Source: an uncultured Flavobacteriaceae bacterium
GTDB taxonomy: Bacteria; Bacteroidota; Bacteroidia; Flavobacteriales; Flavobacteriaceae
Length of the DNA stretch: 64,000 bases
Assembly: GCA_947502975.1 (NCBI GenBank)
Contig: CANNBV010000007.1
Span: 62,001 to 126,000, forward strand
Direction of reading: 5' to 3'
In this document: one piece after another, positions 24,077 through 32,826 of the stretch
Layout of the letters: each line of letters begins with the position of its first letter
Numbering within the stretch: position 1 is the first letter of the stretch
Notes under the pieces: model-generated
The model's input: the letters and a program-made list of their open reading frames with translations, nothing else
Databases searched by the model: none
What the model was told of the DNA's origin: nothing
Program-made: the position numbers and the translations under genes

Positions 24077-25915
24077 ATGAAGCATTGGTATATTTTAGTT
24101 ATAGTTTTCGGTATAGCTAAAATCTGTGCGCAAGACATTGATGTCTTTAAGCAATATCATGGTCGCTTTAGCTATACAGCAATAGGTAATACATTAAACC
24201 CTGCAGAGAATAATATAAACTTCTTTTGCAATATACTTGATTCATCTAGTGCAGATTTAAATATGCCACCCTCTCAAGTCATTAAAGAGGCTTTTATATA
24301 TTGGGCGGGGTCTGGTAGTGGAGATACAGCTATAACACTTAATGGAACAGACATTGAAGCAGATGATACACTTAATGTTACATTTGAAGATTCTTTTAAT
24401 GGAGATCTAACCTATTTTTCTTGTTATAAAAACATTACAGAATTAGTAACGACCATAGGAAATGGAACATATACTGTAGAAAATTTAAGTATAGCTGATG
24501 TACTGGCTACAAACCCGGGATATTGCAGTAATAGGACAAATTTTGCTGGTTGGTCTATATTTATAATTTATGAGGAGTCTACGCTACCACTTAACCAGGT
24601 AAATTTATTTCATGGATTAGAGATTATTAACAGAGAAAAACAGCGTATTGATATTACAATCTCAAATTTAAATGTAATTGATAATGAAGATGCAAAAGTA
24701 GGGTTTTTGGCTTGGGAAGGAGACCGATCTTTAAATTCTGGGGAATCACTTATTTTTCAAGGTATTGCTTTAGAGGATTTACCATTAAATCCACGCGATA
24801 ATGCTTTTAATGGAACTAATGCATATACAAGATCTAGTACATTGTATAATATGGATTTAGATGTATATGATATAGAAGATATTATAAACATTGGAGATAC
24901 AGAAGCTACTATAACATTAACTACAGGAGCTTTTAATCCACGAACTGGAGTGTTTAGCGCAGATTTAATCATCATAAATAATATTATTACAGTATTAAAC
25001 AGTCAATTACCAGATGCTATACCTGTCATAGATAACATTTCAGTTGTATGCGATAGTCGAGAGATTTTTGTGGAGTATACTGTTAATAATTTCAATTCAA
25101 CCGAGGTTTTACCTGCGGGAGTTCCTGTTGCATTTTATGTAAATGAAACCCTTTTGGGGCAAAGTGTTACAAATACTCTACTAGATATAGGGGAATCAGA
25201 AAGCAGCATTATACAATTAACAATTCCTGATAATATTCCAAATGATTTTGAATTGTTAGTTGTAGTTGACGACGACGGTACTGGCAATGGTACAGTTCAA
25301 GAAACTAATGAGTCTAATAACGAAGTTTCTCAACCTGTATCACTCATTAGTGCACCTATAGTAATTAATATCCCAGTTGTAGAGGCTTGTGATGAAGGAA
25401 ATAATACATCAGTATTTAATTTAACTGAAATTGAAGGCGTTATCGCTACAGACCCCAATATTATTTATACGTATTATGAGACATTAGAAGATTTAAATAG
25501 TTTTACTAATCCTATTTCAACACCAAATGATTATACTAATACAACTTACCCGCAATCTGTATATGTCACATTAGATAATGGGTCATGTATAGAATTTGTT
25601 GAATTACCTCTAAAAATCAATAATTGTTTTGAAGAGATAGAACAAGAAGGTGTTTCACCTAATGATGATGGGAAAAACGACGATTTTTCTCCTGACCAAG
25701 TTTATGATATTTTTGAAAATCTAGAAATAAAAATTTTCAATAGAAACGGAACACTAGTTTTTATAGGGCATAATGAAAACCCTTGGAACGGTTATTCTAA
25801 CCGAGGTATAAATAGTGGAAACCTTCTCCCTGTGGGCACTTATTATTATGTGCTTCATCTTAATGATCCTAATTACAGTAAACCTGTTACAGGGTGGATA
25901 TATTTAAACTACTAA
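24077..25915 (+). CDS. Secreted adhesin-like protein with T9SS type B C-terminal sorting domain
   Basis: The 612-residue protein has a signal peptide (residues 1-18, ending CAQ). Residues 20-310 form a beta-rich domain, and a CARDB-like segment lies at about 315-425 (VEYTVNNFNS ... VQETNESNNEVS). The last 85 residues are a gliding-motility-associated C-terminal domain of type B: SPNDDGKNDDF, then LEIKIFNRNG, NPWNGYSNRG and LPVGTYYYVL. This domain directs export and surface attachment through the type IX system. The next gene encodes a PorP/SprF-family protein, the usual partner of type B cargo. Confidence 0.93.
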   Translation: MKHWYILVIVFGIAKICAQDIDVFKQYHGRFSYTAIGNTLNPAENNINFFCNILDSSSADLNMPPSQVIKEAFIYWAGSGSGDTAITLNGTDIEADDTLNVTFEDSFNGDLTYFSCYKNITELVTTIGNGTYTVENLSIADVLATNPGYCSNRTNFAGWSIFIIYEESTLPLNQVNLFHGLEIINREKQRIDITISNLNVIDNEDAKVGFLAWEGDRSLNSGESLIFQGIALEDLPLNPRDNAFNGTNAYTRSSTLYNMDLDVYDIEDIINIGDTEATITLTTGAFNPRTGVFSADLIIINNIITVLNSQLPDAIPVIDNISVVCDSREIFVEYTVNNFNSTEVLPAGVPVAFYVNETLLGQSVTNTLLDIGESESSIIQLTIPDNIPNDFELLVVVDDDGTGNGTVQETNESNNEVSQPVSLISAPIVINIPVVEACDEGNNTSVFNLTEIEGVIATDPNIIYTYYETLEDLNSFTNPISTPNDYTNTTYPQSVYVTLDNGSCIEFVELPLKINNCFEEIEQEGVSPNDDGKNDDFSPDQVYDIFENLEIKIFNRNGTLVFIGHNENPWNGYSNRGINSGNLLPVGTYYYVLHLNDPNYSKPVTGWIYLNY

Positions 25916-25932
25916 AGGGCTTTTACTGCAAA

Positions 25933-26847
25933 ATGAAACATATTTACACTTTAGTTATTTTTTTTGTAGTTTGTTTAGAAGGCTTAAATGCACAACAAGA
26001 TCCGCAGTATACGCAATACATGTATAATCAAGCCATAATTAATCCTGCTTATGCTGGTTCTAAGGAGTATCTTCAAATTACTACTTTATACAGAAATCAG
26101 TGGACAGGTTTTCCTGGTGCCCCAAAAACCATTACAATTTCAGGACATGGACCTATTAGTAATCAAATTGGTTTAGGTGTATCTGTAATATCAGATCAAC
26201 ATGGCCCAGTTAAAGAAAACAATATTTATACAGATATTTCATATCGTATAAAAGTTAATGATAAACTTAATTTGGCTTTAGGACTAAAAGGTGGTATTAC
26301 AATTCATGATATTGGGTTAGCTACCGTTAATGTAGTTGATAACAATGATCCTTTTTTTTCTCAAAATATAAATGAAAACAACTTAAATTTAGGAGCGGGA
26401 GCGTTTTTATATAGTAACAATTACTATGTAGGTATATCTATGCCAAATATGTTACAGAGCGTACATCTAAATGAAAATGGAATACGGTTAGGCTCTGAAG
26501 CATTGCATTACTTTGTAACAGCAGGATATGTTTTTCAATTATCACAAACTACAAAGTTTAGACCTTCTTTCATGGTTAAATCTACATTAGAATCTCCTGT
26601 GTCATTTGACCTTAATACTAATTTTCTATTTTTTGAAAAATTGGAATTAGGGGCATCTTACAGATATCAAGATGCGCTTAGTTTTCTGATTAATTTTCCT
26701 GTATTTCCAAATATTCGATTAGGTTATGCCTATGATTATATAGTATCTGATATTAATTACTCAGGGCCTTCTTCTCATGAGGTTTTCCTTCAATTTGACT
26801 TAAATTTTTATTCAAATAAAAAAATTAAATCCCCTAGATTTTTCTAA
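25933..26847 (+). CDS. PorP/SprF family type IX secretion membrane protein
   Basis: The ATG at 25933 is preferred because it gives a clean signal peptide (MKHIYTLVIFFVVCLEGLNA) and lies after the stop of the upstream cargo gene (25915). The mature protein starts QQDPQYTQYMYNQAIINPAY, the family hallmark, and continues as a beta-barrel with ITISGHGPI and LGLKGGI segments. PorP/SprF proteins bind the C-terminal domains of type B cargo at the outer membrane. The pair with the preceding gene is the standard cargo plus PorP layout. The length (304 residues) is usual. Confidence 0.95.
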   Translation: MKHIYTLVIFFVVCLEGLNAQQDPQYTQYMYNQAIINPAYAGSKEYLQITTLYRNQWTGFPGAPKTITISGHGPISNQIGLGVSVISDQHGPVKENNIYTDISYRIKVNDKLNLALGLKGGITIHDIGLATVNVVDNNDPFFSQNINENNLNLGAGAFLYSNNYYVGISMPNMLQSVHLNENGIRLGSEALHYFVTAGYVFQLSQTTKFRPSFMVKSTLESPVSFDLNTNFLFFEKLELGASYRYQDALSFLINFPVFPNIRLGYAYDYIVSDINYSGPSSHEVFLQFDLNFYSNKKIKSPRFF

Positions 26848-26929
26848 AGCTGTAAATATTAATTGAGTAATTATACATATGTATGGTTTTTGTTGTGGTA
26901 CTTAATTACCAGTTATGATTTACTTGTTA

Positions 26930-26937
26930 TAGTTTTG
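26930..26937 (+). promoter_or_regulatory. -7 element (TAGTTTTG) of the GH16 gene
   Basis: TAGTTTTG matches TAnnTTTG and ends 16 bases before the ATG at 26954. No -33 TTG is seen at the proper spacing. Confidence 0.45.
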
Positions 26938-26953
26938 TTTTAAACACTAGACT

Positions 26954-28516
26954 ATGACAGTAAACTACATAAAACTAAGATTACTAATATTTATTTTTTC
27001 AATCAATCTATATGGACAACAAATGCCAATAGACTTTTCTGATAGCTCAGATAACTTTTCGGTATTTGGTAACAGTGGTTTCTCAACCAGAGTTGATCCA
27101 GATGGCTCTGGAGACATTGTTGGTCAATTTTTTAATGACGGTTCTGATATTTGGCAAGGCTTTTATATCGATTTAACATCACCAGTAGATTTAGATGCTC
27201 AAAAAGTAATCTCTTTAGACTTTTATCAGTTTGATCCTAATGCACATACCATACTAATAAAGCTAGAAAATGGCTCAAATCCAGATGTTCAGGTAAATGC
27301 AACTACAAGTGGTTCTGGTTGGAAAAATGACATTACATTTAATTTTGCTAATGCTGTTTTAGGTTCAGATGGTACTACGTCAATTAATGCTTCAGGAACA
27401 TATAGCAGATTAGTTATTTTTATTGATGGCGGTACTGCTACTGCTGGAACTTACTTGATCGATGATATAGAAGATGGTACTTTGCCAAAAGATCCAAATG
27501 CTATTGATGTTGTGTATAATGATTTAGTATGGGCTGATGAGTTTGATGTTGATGGTGCTGTAAATTCAACGAAGTGGCATCATCAAACTGTTGGTCCAAA
27601 CGGAGGCAGATGGTATAATAACGAAGAGCAACATTATACAAATAGCCTTGATAATTCTAGAGTAGAAAGTGACTATTTATATATAACAGCAAAAAAGGAA
27701 ACCATTACCCAAGATGGTGTTCAATTAGAGTATTCATCAGCTAGATTAAATTCAAAATTTGCCTTTACTTACGGTAGAGTAGATGTACGTGCTAAATTAC
27801 CAGAAGGTGATGGTACATGGCCTGCTATTTGGACGTTAGGAAAAAATATAAACGAACCAGGAGGATTTTGGCAACCAACTTATGGTACAGTTGGCTGGCC
27901 TGCTTGTGGGGAAATCGATATTATGGAACATGGCTTAGGTGCTACAAATCATGTTTCTAGCGCATTACACACGCCTTGTGCAGGTTGTAATGGTAATACC
28001 ATGAATTATCAATCTAAAGTGTTGCCAGATGTTGCAAATAATTTCCATGTATATTCAGTTAACTGGTCGCCAGATCAAATAACTTTTTTAATAGACGGAG
28101 AAGGGTTTTATACATACAATCCTTCAGTTAAGGATGCTTCTACTTGGCCTTTTTTCGAAGATCAATACATATTGCTTAATGTGGCTATGGGAGGCGCAGC
28201 AGGTACTATAGATCCCACATTTAATGAGAGTAGTATGGTTATCGATTATGTAAGGATATATCAAAATACATCTCTAAGTGTTGAAGAGGTAAGCTATAAT
28301 AACTTCAAAATATATCCAAACCCTACCTCTGATTCCATTTTTATTCAATCAGATAGGAATACAGATACTATTAGGTTGTACAATTTATTAGGAGAATTAA
28401 TGTTGACACAGAATGATGAAAAACTAATAGATTTGAGTTCGTTGGCTAATGGAATATATCTTTTGAAAATAGTTTCTGAAGGAAAAGAGTTTACTAAAAA
28501 GATTATAAAGTATTAA
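26954..28516 (+). CDS. Secreted GH16 beta-glucanase (laminarinase-like) with T9SS type A sorting domain
   Basis: The 520-residue protein has a signal peptide (to about residue 21) and a carbohydrate-binding-like beta domain (about 25-175). A GH16 catalytic domain follows (about 185-425). Its active site GEIDIMEH places the catalytic acids at E320, D322 and E325. TWPAIWTLG and WSPDQITFLIDG are further GH16 marks. The last 75 residues are a type A sorting domain (FKIYPNPTSDSIFI ... LANGIYLLKI). It probably cleaves beta-1,3 or mixed-linkage glucans such as algal laminarin outside the cell. It ends 4 bases inside the convergent ribBA gene. Confidence 0.95.
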   Translation: MTVNYIKLRLLIFIFSINLYGQQMPIDFSDSSDNFSVFGNSGFSTRVDPDGSGDIVGQFFNDGSDIWQGFYIDLTSPVDLDAQKVISLDFYQFDPNAHTILIKLENGSNPDVQVNATTSGSGWKNDITFNFANAVLGSDGTTSINASGTYSRLVIFIDGGTATAGTYLIDDIEDGTLPKDPNAIDVVYNDLVWADEFDVDGAVNSTKWHHQTVGPNGGRWYNNEEQHYTNSLDNSRVESDYLYITAKKETITQDGVQLEYSSARLNSKFAFTYGRVDVRAKLPEGDGTWPAIWTLGKNINEPGGFWQPTYGTVGWPACGEIDIMEHGLGATNHVSSALHTPCAGCNGNTMNYQSKVLPDVANNFHVYSVNWSPDQITFLIDGEGFYTYNPSVKDASTWPFFEDQYILLNVAMGGAAGTIDPTFNESSMVIDYVRIYQNTSLSVEEVSYNNFKIYPNPTSDSIFIQSDRNTDTIRLYNLLGELMLTQNDEKLIDLSSLANGIYLLKIVSEGKEFTKKIIKY

Positions 28517-29658
28517 TACTTTACATATTCCACAATCTCTAAACCATAACCAATCATACCAACACGTTTTGTTTTTTCACTATTAGAAATCAATCTTAAT
28601 TTATGAATATCTAAATCATGAAGTATTTGCGCGCCAATACCAAAATCTCTAGTATCCATGTTAATTCTAGGAGCTTTTGAAACTTCGTCTTGTTTCTGAT
28701 TTTCTTTAAGAAAAGACAATCGGTTTAGAATATTAGTGGCCTGTATTTCTTGATTAATAAAAATAATAGCACCCTTTCCATTATCATTTACAGTTTTAAA
28801 CATGGCGTTGAGTTGCTCATCAATATTATTAGTAAGCGTACCAAGGATATCATTATTAATTAAAGTAGAATTAATTCGTGTTAAAACAGGTTCATCGTTT
28901 TTCCATTGACCTTTTGTAAGCGCTATATGTATTTGATTATTAGTAGTTTGTTTATAAGCGCGTAATCTAAAATTACCAAAACGTGTTTGTATTTGAAAAT
29001 CTTCCTTTTTTTCAATTAAAGAATCATGCTGCATTCTATACGCCACTAAATCTTCAATAGACACTATTTTTAAATCAAATTTTTTAGCGACTTCAATGAG
29101 TTGAGGTAAGCGGGCCATAGTACCATCTTCATTCATTATTTCAACAATAACACCAGCTGGTTTTAAACCAGCTAACCTTGCAAAGTCTATTGCTGCTTCT
29201 GTGTGACCAGTACGCCTTAACACACCGCCTTCTTTTGCAACTAATGGGAAAATATGCCCAGGTCTGGCTAACTCAAATGGTTTTGTGTCACTATCTATAA
29301 GAGCTTTAACGGTTTTAGATCTATCACTTGCAGAAATTCCAGTAGTTACGCCATTACCACGTAGGTCTACAGAAACCGTAAAAGCAGTTTCCATAGGATC
29401 GGTATTATTGTTTACCATCATATGAAGCTCTAGATCTTTGCATCTATTTTCGGTTAAAGGCGCGCAAATAAGACCTCTCCCGTGAGTCGCCATAAAGTTT
29501 ACCATTTCTGGTGTCACTTTTTCTGCGGCTGCTACAAAATCACCTTCATTTTCACGGTTCTGGTCGTCTACAACAATAATAACTTTACCATTTCTAATAT
29601 CTTCTATTGCGTCGTGAATAGCATCTAATTGAAATTGTATTTTGTTTTCTGCTGTCAT
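28513..29658 (-). CDS. ribBA: 3,4-dihydroxy-2-butanone-4-phosphate synthase fused to degenerate GTP cyclohydrolase II
   Basis: The N-terminal RibB half (about residues 1-205) has VVDDQNRENEGDFV, HGRGLICAPL and GHTEAAIDFARLAG, the metal- and substrate-binding motifs for converting ribulose 5-phosphate to dihydroxybutanone phosphate and formate. The RibA half (about 210-380) lacks the zinc-binding cysteines and the SECLTGD segment of active enzymes; INSTLINNDILG stands there instead. This half is therefore probably inactive as cyclohydrolase, a state known from Bacteroidota. The start at 29658 is chosen over 29676 because the -7 element at 29681-29688 leaves no leader for the upstream ATG. Confidence 0.9.
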   Translation of the reverse strand: MTAENKIQFQLDAIHDAIEDIRNGKVIIVVDDQNRENEGDFVAAAEKVTPEMVNFMATHGRGLICAPLTENRCKDLELHMMVNNNTDPMETAFTVSVDLRGNGVTTGISASDRSKTVKALIDSDTKPFELARPGHIFPLVAKEGGVLRRTGHTEAAIDFARLAGLKPAGVIVEIMNEDGTMARLPQLIEVAKKFDLKIVSIEDLVAYRMQHDSLIEKKEDFQIQTRFGNFRLRAYKQTTNNQIHIALTKGQWKNDEPVLTRINSTLINNDILGTLTNNIDEQLNAMFKTVNDNGKGAIIFINQEIQATNILNRLSFLKENQKQDEVSKAPRINMDTRDFGIGAQILHDLDIHKLRLISNSEKTKRVGMIGYGLEIVEYVKY

Positions 29659-29680
29659 GGAATCTTCTAATGTCATTTTG

Positions 29681-29688
29681 CAAAGATA
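29681..29688 (-). promoter_or_regulatory. -7 element (TATCTTTG) of ribBA
   Basis: TATCTTTG on the minus strand matches TAnnTTTG. Transcription would begin near 29675, so the ATG at 29658 is favoured as the translation start. A -33 TTG is not evident. Confidence 0.55.
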
Positions 29689-29716
29689 TTGCTTATTTTA
29701 AATTATCTAAAATGAA

Positions 29717-32152
29717 TTACTCAATATCGCTTTTTATCTTCTTTTTTAAATAAAGATAAACTATAATGTATAATGGGAATCCAAGAATTAGTAAGAATAC
29801 ATTAGGTTTTTTAATAAGACTTGCAATACGATATAAGGTAAATAAATTGGAAATAGATTTGATATAATAAATACCATAAAGTCCCAATGAGACAAAACTT
29901 AATTGTATTGATGGTGATTCTAAAGAAGGTAATTTATTGTTTTTAAATACAAAAAATAACACTAACAAAACGACTCCAATAGAATATAGAATTATGGAAA
30001 AAAGAGAATGGTCGCTATAATCTTTTAATATGGGTTTTATTTTTTGATATGCTTCGTTAGAAACAGCTTTTCGTTTCGTTTCTTTTGCTTTTTTCATGAT
30101 TAACTGCAAATCTTTCTTGAGTTTTTTTCTTTCAAAGAAATAAACAATGAAGAAGAGTGGCAGTCCAAGAAGAATGAAAAAAATATTTCCGAATATTGAT
30201 TCATCTCCTGTATGCTTATTAAAATTTGAGTAACTTATAAACGCTCTAATTAGAGCAAAAATATAAATAACTTGTATTGCTAAACCAGTATAGAGTAAAA
30301 TACTTCCTGTGGTAGGGTATCCATTATTTTCTAAAATTGCACCTCCTAGATTAAACACAAGCGATATAAAATAAAGAATGATAGTTAGTTTAGCATCTTC
30401 TTTATATTTATTTTTTAAACGTATACCTTCCTCAAATTCTTCATCAATAAAATTGCCACTGAATTTAAGTTGTTGATTGGTTATCCCTCTAGAGTTTAAA
30501 ATATTTAGAGCTGTATTTTTATAAATCGTTTTGTAATTGAATTTTCTGAAGTTTTTTACTATTTCAATTAACTTCTTATTTTCATAACTATTTAATGTAG
30601 TAAATTCCTCAGTTGTAGAATCAAAAATTGTTGTGTCTTGATTATCATCTTTGTGTTTAATTCTGAACAATTTTTTTAAAGGTTCTAAAACCCCCTCTGT
30701 TTCAAACAGACCTCTATCAGCAGTAGCTTTCTTGGTTAAAAAGATACCTAAGGGCAACATAATTATCGTAGAAAACCAACTTGCTAAAATAGGATTGAAA
30801 CTACCATTTTTGGCACTATTAGTAGCAAAAATCCCTATAAAGTGATAGGTTAAAAACAATAAAATTGCAATAACCATTGGCAAGCCTATACCTCCTTTTC
30901 TAATTAAAGCACCAAGTGGCGCACCAACAAAAAATAAAATGATACATGCAAAGGGTAGAGCCAGCTTTTCATGAAAGGATATAATATGCCGGTTGTACCA
31001 TTTTTTCTTAGGCTCTATAGAATTTTTTTTATTTTTTATGATTTGATCAATACTATTTACAGCACTAATTGCATTATTTACAAATTGTGAGTTCTTTTGA
31101 TTATTAAATAAATCTTTCAATTCGCCAGAATAAATAGAATCTACAGGAATTTTTCTTTTTTCTATTTTTGGATTTTCGACCTTTAATTCACTTTGGTCAA
31201 TACTATTGTCATCCTCTGGAAGTTCTTGCACTGGCTTAATAACCTTACCTATACTACTTCTTTGGAGCAATGTTTTGCTAAAAGTATTGATATCATCATC
31301 ATGTCGAATCGTAAGTGAGTCGATAGTATAATCAAGTTCTGAAACATTGAGCATACTGTATTTGTTTGAATATGATTTATCATCAATGTCAACATTATTT
31401 AGGTTGGATAAATCGATATTCATAGTATAAACTTCAAAACTACTTTTTGCAAAAGGATATTTTTTACGTTCTTTAACCTTCTTAGGGTATACGTCTTCAT
31501 AAAAATGTCCATCATAAAGTACCAGTTTCAAGACGTTAGAATTTTCACTACTAACTAACTCTCCATTTTTTGCAGTAATTGTAGTGGCGTTTCTTCTTCT
31601 ATCTGCCGATTTTTTATGAATAACTACAGTTTCTAAAAACTGACCTCTATCTCCTGTTTTTTTATCAACTTTGATATTATAAGGTGTAGATTCTATTTCA
31701 TTAAACTGCCCTTCAGCTATGGCCATTGAAGGTTTAACTTTAGCTAAATTCTTTCTGAGGTTAAAAAAGTTATATTCACCCCACGGTATCACATTATTAG
31801 AAAACCAAAAGGCAATAAAACCAAGTATTACAATAAATACACCTAAGCTAGCCATAGCACGCTGTAGAGAAATACCAGTGGACTTCATAGCTGCAAACTC
31901 ATAATTCTCAGCAAAATTACCAAACACCATTATAGATGTTAGTAATATGGTAAGCGGTAATACTAAAGGGATTAACTTAGGTAAACCATATATAATAAAT
32001 TTTAAAATGGTGTTTAAATCTAAATCTTTTCCAGCTAATTCTTTAATGTATAACCATATCATTTGTAGCACAAAAATTAGCAACAAAATAGAGAATACAC
32101 TTAAGAAAGTTTTAAGGTATGTAGTTAGTATGTAACGGTCTAGTATTTTCAC
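29717..32152 (-). CDS. LptF/LptG-type (YjgP/YjgQ) permease with long C-terminal membrane extension
   Basis: The 811-residue protein starts with the LptF/G signature (MKILDRYILTTYLKTF) and three membrane helices. A periplasmic beta-rich domain (about 150-260) and further helices (about 375-470) follow, so it contains a whole permease of the lipopolysaccharide export complex. The usual family length is 360-480 residues. Residues 490-811 are extra and hold several more membrane helices. Within them IFFILLGLPLFFIVYFF and FLLILGFPLYIIVYLYL look like two copies of one unit. It lies 14 bases downstream of lolA, so the two envelope-transport genes are probably cotranscribed. Confidence 0.92.
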   Translation of the reverse strand: MKILDRYILTTYLKTFLSVFSILLLIFVLQMIWLYIKELAGKDLDLNTILKFIIYGLPKLIPLVLPLTILLTSIMVFGNFAENYEFAAMKSTGISLQRAMASLGVFIVILGFIAFWFSNNVIPWGEYNFFNLRKNLAKVKPSMAIAEGQFNEIESTPYNIKVDKKTGDRGQFLETVVIHKKSADRRRNATTITAKNGELVSSENSNVLKLVLYDGHFYEDVYPKKVKERKKYPFAKSSFEVYTMNIDLSNLNNVDIDDKSYSNKYSMLNVSELDYTIDSLTIRHDDDINTFSKTLLQRSSIGKVIKPVQELPEDDNSIDQSELKVENPKIEKRKIPVDSIYSGELKDLFNNQKNSQFVNNAISAVNSIDQIIKNKKNSIEPKKKWYNRHIISFHEKLALPFACIILFFVGAPLGALIRKGGIGLPMVIAILLFLTYHFIGIFATNSAKNGSFNPILASWFSTIIMLPLGIFLTKKATADRGLFETEGVLEPLKKLFRIKHKDDNQDTTIFDSTTEEFTTLNSYENKKLIEIVKNFRKFNYKTIYKNTALNILNSRGITNQQLKFSGNFIDEEFEEGIRLKNKYKEDAKLTIILYFISLVFNLGGAILENNGYPTTGSILLYTGLAIQVIYIFALIRAFISYSNFNKHTGDESIFGNIFFILLGLPLFFIVYFFERKKLKKDLQLIMKKAKETKRKAVSNEAYQKIKPILKDYSDHSLFSIILYSIGVVLLVLFFVFKNNKLPSLESPSIQLSFVSLGLYGIYYIKSISNLFTLYRIASLIKKPNVFLLILGFPLYIIVYLYLKKKIKSDIE

Positions 32153-32166
32153 AAGTGTGTGACTAC

Positions 32167-32805
32167 CTAATCAATTTTATTGATGTAATAATCTTGATAT
32201 TTATCAGCATCAAAGGTAAATAAGGTTTTTGATAATGGTTCGTTCGTTTTGAAAGAATTAACGGTTAAAGTCGTTTTCGTACCATTTTTCCCTATTTGAA
32301 TTAAGTTGTAGATATGTTTAGTAGCTGCATCAACACCCAAAAGTATATAATCAATTTCAGAGTTTGAATCGATAGGCGTTAACTTTACATATTGAATTTT
32401 TCTACCTTGAATATTTTGAACTATATCTAATGCGTAAGTATAACCATCTTCATAAAATGATAACATTTTGCTTGGAGTTATAGCATCTATCTCATCTTCT
32501 GCTTGTGTAGTGATAGTAACTTCCTCATCTTCTGGACTAATATTATAAAGTGTAGTTCCATCATAGAGGCGCGTGATACCAAGAATGTTTAATTTATACT
32601 TTTCACCTTCTAAAACTACGTCTCCACGTGTTTCTTGTTTGATGTCTTCAGTAGTGTTTTCTAAAACATATTTAAAGTCAATAGAAATATTCTTGTAGTT
32701 TTTTACTTTTTCAGAAACCTCGTTAAGTAATGTTTTTCCTTTGTTTTGGGAATACCCAGAAAAGGCAATAAGACATATAGATATTATGGTGATTAACTTT
32801 TTCAT
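32167..32805 (-). CDS. lolA: Outer-membrane lipoprotein carrier protein LolA-like
   Basis: The 212-residue protein has a signal peptide (residues 1-19, ending GYSQ) and the LolA-like half-barrel pattern: NISIDFKYVLEN, RGDVVLEGEKYKL and TLYNISPEDEEVTI. Family members bind outer-membrane lipoproteins in the periplasm and carry them across. It follows ftsK by 21 bases and precedes the LptF/G-type gene, an arrangement I know from other Flavobacteriaceae (ftsK-lolA-lptF/G). Confidence 0.92.
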   Translation of the reverse strand: MKKLITIISICLIAFSGYSQNKGKTLLNEVSEKVKNYKNISIDFKYVLENTTEDIKQETRGDVVLEGEKYKLNILGITRLYDGTTLYNISPEDEEVTITTQAEDEIDAITPSKMLSFYEDGYTYALDIVQNIQGRKIQYVKLTPIDSNSEIDYILLGVDAATKHIYNLIQIGKNGTKTTLTVNSFKTNEPLSKTLFTFDADKYQDYYINKID

Positions 32806-32826
32806 TTGTTTTGCTTTAATACAAAA

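Noticed and set aside
24757-24975. Antisense reading frame within the T9SS cargo gene
   Set aside because: It is a shadow of the real coding frame with no start context or family similarity.
28513-28516. Overlap of GH16 and ribBA as sign of a misassembly
   Set aside because: Convergent stops that overlap by 4 bases are common in this window and both proteins end normally.
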